DNA from: Porphyromonas sp.
Lineage (GTDB): Bacteria; Bacteroidota; Bacteroidia; Bacteroidales; Porphyromonadaceae
Reading direction: 5' to 3'
Assembly: GCA_022772085.1 (NCBI GenBank)
Contig: JALFBN010000003.1
Span: 248,001-312,000, forward strand
DNA: 64,000 nucleotides
Shown here: piece after piece, positions 48,351 through 57,781 of the stretch
Position numbering within the stretch: position 1 is the stretch's first letter
Layout: every line of letters starts with the position of its first letter
Position numbers and translations under genes: made by a program
Notes under the pieces: generated by a model
The model's input: the letters and a program-made list of their open reading frames with translations, nothing else
The model's database searches: none
What the model was told of the DNA's origin: nothing

Positions 48351-49042
48351 ATCATGATTGTATTAGGTACGTTTATTCGGCTGTCTTCGCTAAGGTCACC
48401 TGTTATAATTAGGTAATCCTCCTCGGGGTCGTAGTCGTACAGTACAGATATTGTTTTGTCTTTTGCATCAAGTAGGGCACGTGGAGTAGGTTCTAGAGTT
48501 ACTCCTCCTTGGGGCTTAAAGTATTCTCTTTTTGACTTGTAAATGCTGAGTTGTAGCCCTAGAGGATTTTCGATTTGCACCCTCATTGCACCTTTCGGCA
48601 ATTTGTACACTCTTTTGATTGGTTCTGGCTCTACTAAGTCTATAGTAAGACTTGCAGCCATCACTCCTTTGCGCCATCTTACACTTGATAATCCGCTTAT
48701 CTTTGTGCAATATACCTCGTATTCTAATGGATATTTCGCAGGGGTTACAACCTCAAGACGGAATGTAGCCCCAAAGGAATTACGCTCAAATAGGACATTT
48801 TTAAGGGCTGCTGCACGCTCGCTGAACTGTGTAGCACCGTCCCCTATGAGGGTGCACTTGAGGCTTATTTTGCGAGATTCGAAATAAACCTTGGCTCGGT
48901 TCATCATTTCTCCATGTCGGTGTAGCTCAATCTGCGTATAACGGTTGCGTTTTGGGGTGAGGGGGTCAAGAAGCCCCACACCCTCATTGACAATAAGCCC
49001 CCACTCTCGTGTCTCCCTACCCCTGAACTTATACGTTATCAT
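48341..49042 (-). CDS. Distal tail (Dit-like) protein
   Basis: 233 residues from ATG 49042, chosen because AAGGAGAG stands 6 nt upstream on this strand; an in-frame ATG at 49057 gives 238. The N-terminal RGRETREWGLIVNEGVG and the spacing of a beta-rich N-domain with a second galectin-like half are consistent with siphovirus Dit hubs, which join the tail tube to the tip. Position between tape measure and Tal supports this. Overlaps both neighbours. Confidence 0.72.
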   Translation of the reverse strand: MITYKFRGRETREWGLIVNEGVGLLDPLTPKRNRYTQIELHRHGEMMNRAKVYFESRKISLKCTLIGDGATQFSERAAALKNVLFERNSFGATFRLEVVTPAKYPLEYEVYCTKISGLSSVRWRKGVMAASLTIDLVEPEPIKRVYKLPKGAMRVQIENPLGLQLSIYKSKREYFKPQGGVTLEPTPRALLDAKDKTISVLYDYDPEEDYLIITGDLSEDSRINVPNTIMIWK

Positions 49043-49556
49043 AGGTCTCTCCTTCATGGTTGATAATCTTGCAGTCTACTCCTTCTGTTGCATTCACCTT
49101 TATGTTTCTTCCACCCCATGAGTGGATACGCAGTGTTGAGTATCCATTGGCATTGATTAAGACTTGTGCCCCTCGCTGCACATCTAGGAATAGCGCTACT
49201 CCATCCTCTAGTGTTATCTCTGCCTTTGCCTTGTCTGTTGCTATTACATGTGCGCAACCTCCACCGTCATATGATAGTCTGGCACTAGTTGTACCAAGTA
49301 AAGCAACTTGTCTTGCATTGTGTAGTTTGACGTCTTTTGTGTTGGCATATATCCCCTCGTCTTTTGCTTCATGTATACGTTTGGCTATGTATTCAGGAGA
49401 GGGGAATCTCCGTGCAACGCAGAAGCGGTAGTACTCCCAAAATAGCCCTGCCAGCTCTTTTTTATCTCGTGCAATTGTAATATCGAAAATGCCCTCCACA
49501 CAGGCTTTCTTGCCATTGAGCATCTCTAGTAGTTCTTCTTTTATAATTCTTGCCAT
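49029..49556 (-). CDS. Phage tail protein of unknown function
   Basis: 175 residues, between the tape measure and the Dit-like gene. The N-terminal half is helical and charged (MARIIKEELLEMLNGKKACVEG). The C-terminal half is rich in short beta-like repeats (VKLHNARQVALLG, SARLSYDGGG, AQVLINANGYSTLRI) that could form a small beta-helix. No family recognised. Its place suggests a tail-tip or assembly component. Confidence 0.7.
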   Translation of the reverse strand: MARIIKEELLEMLNGKKACVEGIFDITIARDKKELAGLFWEYYRFCVARRFPSPEYIAKRIHEAKDEGIYANTKDVKLHNARQVALLGTTSARLSYDGGGCAHVIATDKAKAEITLEDGVALFLDVQRGAQVLINANGYSTLRIHSWGGRNIKVNATEGVDCKIINHEGETYDNV

Positions 49557-49560
49557 ATTC

Positions 49561-52500
49561 TTACGCCCCGTAGGCTCTTCTGTCGTTTTTTATTGTGCTT
49601 AGTTTCTTATCGATACTCACTAGGTATTTTGTGTTGCGCTCTATGGCGGATAGGTGCTGTAGTTGCTCTCGCATTAGCTCTGTAGCTTTCATTTGGTTGA
49701 TGCGTATAGCGTTCATTTGCCCCTCGATAAGTCCTGCTGTTTTCTCGGTTATGCCTTTTACCGCTCCTTTAAGGGTTGATTCACTCCCCATCTCTTGAGA
49801 GATCCCTATTTTGGCAAGAAGGGCTTCAATGGCTTCTTTGCTTTTTACTCCAGCATCTTTTAATTCATCTGCAAACTCTGTAGCTGTATCTACCACTTTT
49901 CCTGTGTCTACTCCACCTTTACCATCGCTCCACTTCTTCTCGTAATTCGCAATAATACGCTCTATCTGCTTGCCTAGGATTGTCTGCACAATCATTCTCT
50001 TTGCGATGCCTTGTACCACCTTGTCTACCGATTTTCCCCATGCTTCTAGAGCATCTTCGCCTGTTGCGAATGCATCCACAAAGGCATTGCCAAGCTCCTC
50101 TGCTATACTCTTAGCACTCCCTCCGATGATCTCATCACGCAGTTTGTCAAGAAACTCAGCTTGCTTTTCTTTGAATCGCTCTGCTTCTTGTTCGTACTCC
50201 TCAGCTTTCTCTTCTTCTGGCTTCTTTTTTGCTCGCTCCTCTTCCGCTTTTGCTCGTGCTTCTTTTGCAGACTTCCCAAGATTTGTCACAGCCTCTCGGG
50301 CTTTATCGTACTTCTCAGCTCCAAACGCCTTTTCTATAGCTCGCTCTAAACGCGAGTACTCCTCTTCGAGCTTCTTGATATTCTTTCTGTGTTGTTCGAT
50401 AGCTTTCTCACGCTGCTTGTCGTGCAACTTAAGTAGAGACGCAATAGCGGTAGCTGCCACAAGGGCTGCTTGTACGATAGCAAGTACAACAGTGCCTTTT
50501 TCTGCCGTCTTGACTGCTGAGGCTACCGCTAGACTTGTTGAGATTACCGAACCTAGGCTACTGAGAGCAGTAGCCCCCACCTCTCCGATGGCTTCTTTTA
50601 GAGGGGCGCAGCTTTCCACAGCATTTTGTACAAATTCGAAGCTCTTAGAGGTCGCTTGCCCAAGATTCTTCCAATCCGCTTTTATTTGTGCTGTACTCTT
50701 CTTGTTTTCGTCTGCTCCACTTGCGAATACCGCTTTAAGAGAGCTGCCTAGAGCTGCAAATGGGTTGCGCTCTATAAGTTCTGCCTTTGCCTCGCCTAGC
50801 TTATTGCGTATTGCATCAAGGTCTATAGGATTGAACACCCCGGAGAGAGAGGCGAAGCGTGCCTCGATCTCTTGTATTAGTGTATCGATCTGCTCTGTGG
50901 CTAATCCGTCTAAGTTGCTAAACAGATTGCTCCATGCATCGGACTTTTGTAGCTCCTCTACCGCAAGAGACGATTGCTTTGTCTCCTCCTCTCGGTTGAT
51001 ACTCGCTACTAATTCTGTGTTTCCTCCTGCGAGCTTCCGTTTCTCTGCATACTCTTCGGCTATGGCTTGCCGCTTCTCTTCGTAAGACTTAAACTCGTTC
51101 AATAGAGCTTCGTATTCATTAGCTCTTGCATCTTCACGCTTAATACGAGCGGTTCCCAACTCTGTCGTTAGTATCTTTCGTTGTATGTCGCTGAGTTCCC
51201 CTGCAAGAGCCTCTTCTAAGCGCACAATATCCTTTGTGTATCGCTCGTAGTCGGTCTTCTTGTGATTGAGGAAGTTACGGTGCTCCCCTTGTGCTTTCGA
51301 GAGGCTAGCAAGAGATTGAGCAAGTAATTGCCTCTCCTCGTTCTCTATCAGTTTTTTCTTCTCTTTATCGATACCATCTCCGCCTAACTCTTTCTTATAA
51401 GCATCCTTGATCATTGAGATCTTATCCACAACACCATCCGCAGAAGTAAGGCTTTGTTTAAGATCTCGTCCAAATAGATCTAGTATGCCATCTTGATCTT
51501 CCTCAGCGATGCGCTTGTATAGTTCCATAAGGTGTGCCTGCTGTTTTGCAGACAACTTTCCCAAACCCTCTAGTTTTTCTCTCTCCTGCTTGAGGTATTC
51601 CAGATAGCTATCTCCTTGTGCCTTTAAGTTAGCCCATCGAGTTTCTCCTTCTTCCCTAGTTTTTTGATCGCTACTAGCCAACAGCTTTTGTGTTTCTAGG
51701 TAAGCCTGTTTCCGTTTATCAAGTTGCTCTATATAAGGATCTTTGACGTCTTTTATTGACTTACTTGGCTTATCAAATTCATCAAGAGGTGTGATTCCCC
51801 CCTTCTTCATGTAGTACTCCTCGTTTTTGCTCGCTATATAAGAGTTCTCAAGCATTTGCCTCTGTCTTCTCTTCTTTGCATCAATGATTTTAGCGAGATC
51901 TTTTTTTTCTTCGTTGTCTACCTCATAAGAGGTGTAAGAATGCATCCCGGAAGTAACACTACCTGATAACGCTTCTTTTTTTACCTTGTCAGGCATCCGG
52001 CTGTATTGGTCTTCAAGTGTCATGATATCCCTCACCTCATCCATAGACTTCTCTAGCCATACGGAAGCACGAGCTTTAGCGATTTGCGCATCTATAAAGG
52101 CATCTTTATTCTTGATAAGAAGATTTTCAGCATCACGGACGTTTTTGATCGAGACACCAAGTTCTTCGAAGGCTTTCTTGTTGTCTTTGACAAACTTCTC
52201 CTTAGCCTTCATATCGTCTCCGAGTTTTTTCCAAGCATGCGACAACTGCTCTACCTTGCCAACAGCCTTATAGCACCCCTCTACTGTAGACTTAGTAAAC
52301 TCTTCTTGTGCCTTCTTGGCTTCCTTTGCCTTACTTGTAAAGTGAGAAACTAAAGCTATAAGAGTACCAATACCGGCAAGAATCCATCCAAACACAGGTA
52401 TTGACGAAATAGCCGCTCCAACCGCTCGAATAGCTCCGGCAAGTGTAAAGTTTGCCACGGTTGCTGTTCCTGCGGCCACTGTGCCAACACCCTTGGCCGC

Positions 52501-53460
52501 AGCATCTGCGGTTTCTGCCCTGACAGCTTCGACAGAAGATGTAGCTACCGCTTTTTTAGCGGCTGCTTCTGCAAGATCCGCACCAGTTGCTATTCGTGTG
52601 AGCTTAGTCCAAGTTTTCTTAAGTCCGTTGAGCGTTACAAGACGAAAAGCACTATCCTTATTAAGTGTCTGTGCTACTTGTTGCATCCCCATCGTAACCG
52701 CCATAACTGCTTGAACCTTTGCCATAACCCTCTGCAGCTCCTCATTCTCTTCACCAAAGAGAGCCATTGCACCGGTAGCAGCCGAAAATCCACCGGCAAG
52801 TCCGGACAAACCTTGCAACACACCCTGAAACTTAGCTTCATCGTTTGCAAGGATCTTTCCTTGCTGTGCTATATCTCCTTGAATATCTTGCAGGCGTCCT
52901 AATTCATTCACAAGAGCTTTATATGCTTCACTTTGCTCATCGATTCCTTGGTCGATAAGCAATGCCATTTCTTCTCTTAGTTCACGAATACGCCCTCGCA
53001 GAGATTGCTGGGCTTGTGTATTCTTTTCCGTTTCTTGACGCTCCTTCTCTTTTTTTTGCGCAAGCGTCTCAAGCTCATTAGAGGTTTCTCGCACCTCTTG
53101 GAGCATCTTTTTTCTTATGACAATCTGCCCCTCAACAGCTTGTATTTCTTCCCTGATCTTTTCAACACCCTTGGAATCTCCCTTGTCGCTTGCAGATTGC
53201 AAAGACACACCCAAATCTCTGTATTTTGCTTCAAGTTGTGCTATCTCCGATTCGTGTATTTCGCACGCCTTCCCCATCATACCAAGAGCACTACGGATCT
53301 CCTCCGCACTCTTGTTGAAAGCGGCATTCATCTTTGATCCGCACTCCTCTGCAGATGATGAAATACCTAGTATGCTTTTTACAGCCTCATCGATAGCCCT
53401 AAGAAGCTGTTCATTGTCGAGAGAAGATTCAAAATAAAGACCACCATCTTGATTTTTCAT
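49561..53460 (-). CDS. Phage tail tape measure protein
   Basis: 1299 residues, by far the longest helical protein in the cassette; its length sets tail length. It has long coiled-coil regions (about 85-200 and 580-880). A hydrophobic, Ala/Gly-rich segment lies at about 330-380 (SIPVFGWILAGIGTLIALV), a second at about 965-1015, and the C-terminal region is Lys/Glu rich. The ATG overlaps the stop of the upstream frameshift ORF as ATGA. At roughly 1.5 angstrom per residue the length predicts a long flexible tail. Confidence 0.93.
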   Translation of the reverse strand: MKNQDGGLYFESSLDNEQLLRAIDEAVKSILGISSSAEECGSKMNAAFNKSAEEIRSALGMMGKACEIHESEIAQLEAKYRDLGVSLQSASDKGDSKGVEKIREEIQAVEGQIVIRKKMLQEVRETSNELETLAQKKEKERQETEKNTQAQQSLRGRIRELREEMALLIDQGIDEQSEAYKALVNELGRLQDIQGDIAQQGKILANDEAKFQGVLQGLSGLAGGFSAATGAMALFGEENEELQRVMAKVQAVMAVTMGMQQVAQTLNKDSAFRLVTLNGLKKTWTKLTRIATGADLAEAAAKKAVATSSVEAVRAETADAAAKGVGTVAAGTATVANFTLAGAIRAVGAAISSIPVFGWILAGIGTLIALVSHFTSKAKEAKKAQEEFTKSTVEGCYKAVGKVEQLSHAWKKLGDDMKAKEKFVKDNKKAFEELGVSIKNVRDAENLLIKNKDAFIDAQIAKARASVWLEKSMDEVRDIMTLEDQYSRMPDKVKKEALSGSVTSGMHSYTSYEVDNEEKKDLAKIIDAKKRRQRQMLENSYIASKNEEYYMKKGGITPLDEFDKPSKSIKDVKDPYIEQLDKRKQAYLETQKLLASSDQKTREEGETRWANLKAQGDSYLEYLKQEREKLEGLGKLSAKQQAHLMELYKRIAEEDQDGILDLFGRDLKQSLTSADGVVDKISMIKDAYKKELGGDGIDKEKKKLIENEERQLLAQSLASLSKAQGEHRNFLNHKKTDYERYTKDIVRLEEALAGELSDIQRKILTTELGTARIKREDARANEYEALLNEFKSYEEKRQAIAEEYAEKRKLAGGNTELVASINREEETKQSSLAVEELQKSDAWSNLFSNLDGLATEQIDTLIQEIEARFASLSGVFNPIDLDAIRNKLGEAKAELIERNPFAALGSSLKAVFASGADENKKSTAQIKADWKNLGQATSKSFEFVQNAVESCAPLKEAIGEVGATALSSLGSVISTSLAVASAVKTAEKGTVVLAIVQAALVAATAIASLLKLHDKQREKAIEQHRKNIKKLEEEYSRLERAIEKAFGAEKYDKAREAVTNLGKSAKEARAKAEEERAKKKPEEEKAEEYEQEAERFKEKQAEFLDKLRDEIIGGSAKSIAEELGNAFVDAFATGEDALEAWGKSVDKVVQGIAKRMIVQTILGKQIERIIANYEKKWSDGKGGVDTGKVVDTATEFADELKDAGVKSKEAIEALLAKIGISQEMGSESTLKGAVKGITEKTAGLIEGQMNAIRINQMKATELMREQLQHLSAIERNTKYLVSIDKKLSTIKNDRRAYGA

Positions 53461-53795
53461 AATGATATGGAGTTGATATAATTTGCAATTTGTTCGCTCT
53501 TGTCGTCTGTCAATACGAGGTTACTATCCTCGTCTTCCTTCTCTGTATGATAGCTTGGGGCATCAAGCATCATCTTCTGTACTGTTGACCAAGCAATGCC
53601 GTGCAAGAGGTATGTATAAGTCCATCCGAAATGCTCGCAAATAGCACCACGGTAACCGTACGGACTTCTTAATCCTCTAACCCTTCCTCTATCCGATGTG
53701 GCATTGCGGTTCGCTGTGTCTGAATCAATCGAATAGAGTAGATAAAATCCCCTAGGTTCATTGTTGCAATAATAGCCCCAAATAGTTCTACGAGT
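53457..53795 (-). CDS. Tail assembly chaperone T-like ORF, made only by -1 frameshift
   Basis: This frame is open from 53795 down to a TGA at 53457-53459 but has no ATG, GTG or TTG. It overlaps the last 127 nt of the preceding gene in the -1 frame and continues for 70 codons with protein-like sequence (SPYGYRGAICEHFGW, YLLHGIAWSTVQKMML, then an acidic tail). A start-less ORF overlapping the gene before the tape measure is the classic G/GT arrangement. No canonical X-XXY-YYZ heptamer was found in frame, so the slip site is uncertain. Its stop overlaps the tape measure ATG. Confidence 0.7.
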   Translation of the reverse strand, partial: TRRTIWGYYCNNEPRGFYLLYSIDSDTANRNATSDRGRVRGLRSPYGYRGAICEHFGWTYTYLLHGIAWSTVQKMMLDAPSYHTEKEDEDSNLVLTDDKSEQIANYINSISL

Positions 53796-54214
53796 TTAGA
53801 TGGTTTGATGTAATGCTCAAATAATGTAGCCAATCGCTCTATACGTACTCGGTCTTCCCTATAAGAAACACCGCCGTTATTGAGAATCTTCTGCTTGTAT
53901 ATCCCCTCTCCGAGGACGGCTATTGCGAGGATACGAGCACAGCGTTTTGCATGTTTCAAAGCCATTGCTTTAGCCTCTTGTATAGTGTCTGCACCACTGT
54001 TTTTCAGAGCCTCCTCATCAAGGATTATATCAATAGATTCTCGTGCAATTCGATCAAGAATAGCTAATGTTGGCTCGTGAATTGTAAACTTTCTAGGCTC
54101 TAGGATAGACCGAGTTTTCAAGCCATACCACTTCGGACGACTAGGCACTTGTATCATAAATGAATACCCTTCATCAACAAGTCGTGATAATTCATTTTTT
54201 TCTAATGAAATCAT
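53669..54214 (-). CDS. Tail assembly chaperone (G-like)
   Basis: 181 residues, between the tail tube and tape measure genes. Helical, with SFMIQVPSRPKWYGLKTR near the N terminus. Fits the lambda gpG role of binding the tape measure during tail assembly, from position and from the overlapping start-less ORF that would extend it. No sequence family is recalled. The gene ends in LED at TAA 53669. Confidence 0.72.
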   Translation of the reverse strand: MISLEKNELSRLVDEGYSFMIQVPSRPKWYGLKTRSILEPRKFTIHEPTLAILDRIARESIDIILDEEALKNSGADTIQEAKAMALKHAKRCARILAIAVLGEGIYKQKILNNGGVSYREDRVRIERLATLFEHYIKPSKLVELFGAIIATMNLGDFIYSIRLIQTQRTAMPHRIEEGLED

Positions 54215-54294
54215 ATCTAACGAAATAAAATGGGAGGGAACTAGACATAGAGACTAGCCCACCTCCCAAAGCACTACAACAATAAAAAATGAAA

Positions 54295-54816
54295 TTACTT
54301 TTTAGGGATATAGGCGCGTACAGCACCATCAGCTGAAACAGAAAGAGGTGTTACCTCAAACTCTACAAGAAAAATCCCCTTTGCCGAAAACTCCGCATTG
54401 ATATGCGCTTCGATTGAAGCATTAGGAATATCAATCCAAAGCCCCTGCTTTGTCTTTACTTGTATTGCCTTTGGCTCTACATCTTCTGTCCCATTAAACT
54501 TCCACGTATCAACCTGCGCACTAGGTTCTCCCATCTTTTCAACCTTACCGCCAACGTAAGCTGCGAGGGTCTGAACACTTGCATCCATCAACGAGAAAGT
54601 GAGTTTTGGAGTCTTCTTCTCTACGAATCGTATGATGGGGGCAGGATTACCCTCCTCGAAATGCTCTGTAACTTCTCCTGCATCTTGCACAAACTTACAG
54701 GTGTCTTTGTATGTCAGACCTATCTTGGTCAAATCCTTTGGCATTACGCCCTCAGGGCTTGCCTTACCTACTAGGATCTCACTAAGACCCAAGGTAACTG
54801 TTTCTACTTTTGCCAT
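54295..54816 (-). CDS. Major tail tube protein
   Basis: 173 residues from ATG 54816 (the frame has a TTG three codons earlier). Beta-rich, with VTEHFEEGNPAPIIRF and KKTPKLTFSLMDAS, and a late GIFLVEFEVTPLS strand typical of tube proteins. It is followed by a gap of about 80 bp before the chaperone gene. Identity rests on size, position and strand pattern. Confidence 0.75.
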   Translation of the reverse strand: MAKVETVTLGLSEILVGKASPEGVMPKDLTKIGLTYKDTCKFVQDAGEVTEHFEEGNPAPIIRFVEKKTPKLTFSLMDASVQTLAAYVGGKVEKMGEPSAQVDTWKFNGTEDVEPKAIQVKTKQGLWIDIPNASIEAHINAEFSAKGIFLVEFEVTPLSVSADGAVRAYIPKK

Positions 54817-54821
54817 AATAA

Positions 54822-55241
54822 TCAATCAATCTGTATATTCCACGTTATCCTTATATTCGAATAGTGCTGTTTGACACTACTTTCTTGTAATATAGTTTGA
54901 CTTTCAGGAGTGAATAGTAGCCCATCTATATTAGCCTCTCGCAATACTTCTAAGACCTTCTTAGTAAGCTCAGCCAAACGCCTATTGTTAGGCTTCAATT
55001 GCTCTACCTTGTTGATATTGCACTTCATATCAGCAACATAGATGTTTATATTGCTCGTTGCAAGCTGAGGTAGAGAGTCTTGTGTGGACGCAATTGTATT
55101 GACCACAATATCCTCGTCACGAGAGCCGTCAGGTCGGTCGTTTTGATAATAAACGCCACCACTAATCCTTAGCTTCTTATCTGCTATTGACTTCCTCAAT
55201 AAATCAATAACAATTTCATCAATCTCGAATGACGTTTTCAT
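54822..55241 (-). CDS. Tail terminator/completion-like protein
   Basis: 139 residues. N-terminal helices (MKTSFEIDEIVIDLLRKSI) then strands with VNTIASTQDSLPQLATSNINIYV (about residues 47-69). Position between the HK97 gp10-like and tube genes suggests the tail terminator that caps the tube (SPP1 gp17-like). The start overlaps the gp10-like stop by 4 nt. No family is recognised with certainty. Confidence 0.65.
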   Translation of the reverse strand: MKTSFEIDEIVIDLLRKSIADKKLRISGGVYYQNDRPDGSRDEDIVVNTIASTQDSLPQLATSNINIYVADMKCNINKVEQLKPNNRRLAELTKKVLEVLREANIDGLLFTPESQTILQESSVKQHYSNIRITWNIQID

Positions 55242-55711
55242 CGCCTAAACATTTTAACCGCCTCTCTAACATCACGCCTCAACTGCTTGAGCATCTTAGG
55301 CAATTCTTGTTGTGACAACTGCTCTGCGCTTGTTATAACATCGCGCCCCCGGCTCTCTACATACAAGGCATAGTTCATACCAGCTGTTACAACGAGGCAA
55401 AAGCCAGTAGTCTGTTCTCCAACTTTTTGTGCAAGAGTTTCTCCTGTTTTTACTCCAATGGCACCACTACTTACTTCATTATATGAGGCATGTACAGCAA
55501 CGCCATCGACAAACACAGCATAACCAATAGAAGAGCGAAGATTGCCGGTTTGGTCTTCAAAACCTTGTTCTTTTGGTATTGATCGAGCATGAGCAACACA
55601 CATCTCTCCCAAGTATTGCAGAGCCTTGATTTGCTCTTCCTGAACAACAGACAAAAACGCATCAAATCGCTTCTGTATGTCACTATTAGTAAAGCCTGCT
55701 TTTATACCCAT
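55238..55711 (-). CDS. HK97 gp10-like tail component
   Basis: 157 residues. The pattern DQTGNLRSSIGY followed by a late YALYVESRGRDVI is the signature of the HK97 gp10/ PF04883 group, minor tail proteins used in joining. Helical ends, LPKMLKQLRRDV at the C terminus. It overlaps the next upstream gene by 10 nt. Confidence 0.85.
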   Translation of the reverse strand: MGIKAGFTNSDIQKRFDAFLSVVQEEQIKALQYLGEMCVAHARSIPKEQGFEDQTGNLRSSIGYAVFVDGVAVHASYNEVSSGAIGVKTGETLAQKVGEQTTGFCLVVTAGMNYALYVESRGRDVITSAEQLSQQELPKMLKQLRRDVREAVKMFRR

Positions 55712-56031
55712 AACCGTGAATGCAACTGACCTTTGTCGAACTTCAAAACAACCCCATTTATACGAACACTTGAACCATCCTTATTATCAGACACAAAAAC
55801 GCTTGTACCCTCTTCGATAATCAAAGCCCCCTTGGGTATCTGAATGATAGCCGAATACTTGCGATAAGTACCATCAGCGGTCTGAATCTCCGAACCTCGA
55901 CCATCGGTTTCCTCCCGACACATAGAAAGAAATACCGTCTTCTGCTCTCCACTAGTCCAAAAACCATTATCATCTTTGACGGATTCAGAGGTTTCTTTGG
56001 CAAACAGATAATGAGGATATTGTTTCACCAT
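55702..56031 (-). CDS. Head-tail closure protein
   Basis: 109 residues, mainly beta: YPHYLFAKETSESVKDDNGFW, then KTVFLSMCREETDGRGSEIQTADG, YSAIIQIPKG and a late VRINGVVLKFDKGQLHSR. Size, strand pattern and position (after the connector) fit the SPP1 gp16-type head closure group. It overlaps both neighbours by a few bases. Confidence 0.7.
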   Translation of the reverse strand: MVKQYPHYLFAKETSESVKDDNGFWTSGEQKTVFLSMCREETDGRGSEIQTADGTYRKYSAIIQIPKGALIIEEGTSVFVSDNKDGSSVRINGVVLKFDKGQLHSRLWV

Positions 56032-56339
56032 ACGTTCGACTTATTGCGAATTTTAGGGCGAGAAAACAATACATTGTCAAGCCCCAATTCGGTACAAAGG
56101 GCACTGTAATAGGCTTTCACAGCATCCATGTTCCAAGAAATTGAGTAACCGCCCTCTGAAACATTCTGTGTAGCCCCCTTTAGGATTAGCGACATTCGCC
56201 GATAGGTAGCCTCATCGCACCCTCGTACGTCCGCCTCAGCCTCTCCATCAAGGTTCGATTTCATCAGGACAATGTCAATATCATCTTCTGAAATGTTTAG
56301 CCCCGAAAGTGACTTGACTAAGTATTGTTTATTCGTCAT
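56025..56339 (-). CDS. Head-tail connector (DUF6706-like)
   Basis: 104 residues, all helical. Recognisable segments are NKQYLVKSLSGLNISEDDIDIVL, CDEATYRRMSLILKG and EGGYSISWNMDAVKAYYSALC. This matches my memory of DUF6706, a Bacteroides phage family whose place and size fit the portal adaptor (SPP1 gp15-like). Ends 6 nt into the closure gene. Confidence 0.7.
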   Translation of the reverse strand: MTNKQYLVKSLSGLNISEDDIDIVLMKSNLDGEAEADVRGCDEATYRRMSLILKGATQNVSEGGYSISWNMDAVKAYYSALCTELGLDNVLFSRPKIRNKSNVW

Positions 56340-56345
56340 CTATCG

Positions 56346-56675
56346 TCATTCTTGGGTTTGTTCTGTTAACTTTGAGATACGATCTTCAATGGCTTTCAAT
56401 ACAGTAGAACGAGGTTTTTTTGCTTCATTCTCTGCACTGAGATACTCATTAAGGGCATCAACATCAGTAGTCTCATTAACAATCGCAATCAGTTCTGTTG
56501 CACCAATCCTAGGTAAATCATCGTTAGACTCATCATTTTCGATCTTGACAAGTCCACGTTCAGCCAACTTTGAGATGCGATCTTCATCGAAACTGACAAG
56601 TTCTTCACCGACTTTGTAACGCTTCGAAAAGCAATCACGGTCAGCAAACTCTACTAATACAATTACCTTCTTCAT
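56346..56675 (-). CDS. Small phage head protein of unknown function
   Basis: 109 residues, 6 bp before the connector and 3 bp after the capsid gene. The N-terminal strand-rich MKKVIVLVEFADRD and YKVGEELVSFDEDRISKLAERGLVKI resemble small domains found next to capsid genes in other phages (rho-N/HeH-like at the C-terminal end: ENEAKKPRSTVLKAIEDRI). Role unknown. Confidence 0.65.
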   Translation of the reverse strand: MKKVIVLVEFADRDCFSKRYKVGEELVSFDEDRISKLAERGLVKIENDESNDDLPRIGATELIAIVNETTDVDALNEYLSAENEAKKPRSTVLKAIEDRISKLTEQTQE

Positions 56676-56678
56676 ACT

Positions 56679-57776
56679 TTACTCCTGAACTACTTTGGTG
56701 TCAATCTGGAAGATTGATTCAACGTTGCAAATCACAGGAACAACTCGAGCCTGCGAGGATGTGTACTCTGCCACAGAAGGACGATTCTGACGGAAGCGAG
56801 AGACAAGAATGTAGTCATCTGCCTTTTGATAAGACACCCCCTCAACCGGATGATTTTCCTCTGCAAGTTTCGCATAAGTGAGTACCCCGACCTCAGTAGA
56901 TCCCGTAAGAATCACCTTACCGGCACTCCACGGAGAAATGCTCTTACGCTTACCATCACGTTCTACAAGAATTGTACGGTCGATCACGTGGATTGTAATC
57001 TTGTACTTAGAATCACGCTTGAGGGCTGCGTTGATCTCTTCAAGAGAGGGGGTGGGCACTACGACACCATTTGCAACTTTAAGAGACCATGCAAAGAAGT
57101 CCTTAACCTGCTTAGACGCCACAAATTGATCAAAAGTAGCCTCATCCATATACACCTCTGAAACCGGGAACCCCGCAACTTTTGCTTGCTTGATCATCTT
57201 GCGCAAGTCATCAAGAGGTTTGGCATCATTTGCGTTACTCCACACCACCTTAACTCCTGATTTGTTGCTATCAAGATAGCCATAATCAATACGCACACCG
57301 GTACCAACATTATCCTTATCATCAAGCATGGTAACTCCCGATGAAAATCCCTCCAAGAAGCAACGCTCCATAAGCTCATAGATACCGATAATCACTCTTG
57401 GGGTGTCCTCAAACAACTTCGCCACAATCTCCGCATCAGTTGCCCCGGTGGCTACCATTGTGTCGAGTTCCTGCAATTGTGATTCGTTGAGATACAATTC
57501 CATACCACTCTTGACAATATCGCCAGACACCTTACCAATCGAATCTCTACGCTTTAGAGGCAGGGACGAATCCAATGCCACGAAATCGGCAGAGACACGA
57601 GTATTAAGAATATTGATGGACTCCCATTTGCCGGTAACGGAGAACTCCTTACGCAACATGGTCTTAAACATATACGTAAGCGTGTCTTTATTTTTATCGT
57701 TCACCGTCTCCACTATGTGGACAACAATACCTTTGAAGTATTTCTCGATCCACTGAATAAATGCACTTTTTTCCAT
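56679..57776 (-). CDS. Major capsid protein (gpE-like)
   Basis: 365 residues. Position after the decoration protein, length and the segment LPLKRRDSIGKVSGDIVKSGMELYL (about residues 73-97) fit the lambda gpE (Phage_cap_E) group of HK97-fold capsids. GIYELMERCFLEGFSSG marks the long spine helix. The late part (RPSVAEYTSSQARVVP) fits the C-terminal A-domain strand. It is probably the most abundant virion protein. Confidence 0.82.
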   Translation of the reverse strand: MEKSAFIQWIEKYFKGIVVHIVETVNDKNKDTLTYMFKTMLRKEFSVTGKWESINILNTRVSADFVALDSSLPLKRRDSIGKVSGDIVKSGMELYLNESQLQELDTMVATGATDAEIVAKLFEDTPRVIIGIYELMERCFLEGFSSGVTMLDDKDNVGTGVRIDYGYLDSNKSGVKVVWSNANDAKPLDDLRKMIKQAKVAGFPVSEVYMDEATFDQFVASKQVKDFFAWSLKVANGVVVPTPSLEEINAALKRDSKYKITIHVIDRTILVERDGKRKSISPWSAGKVILTGSTEVGVLTYAKLAEENHPVEGVSYQKADDYILVSRFRQNRPSVAEYTSSQARVVPVICNVESIFQIDTKVVQE

Positions 57777-57781
57777 GTCTT

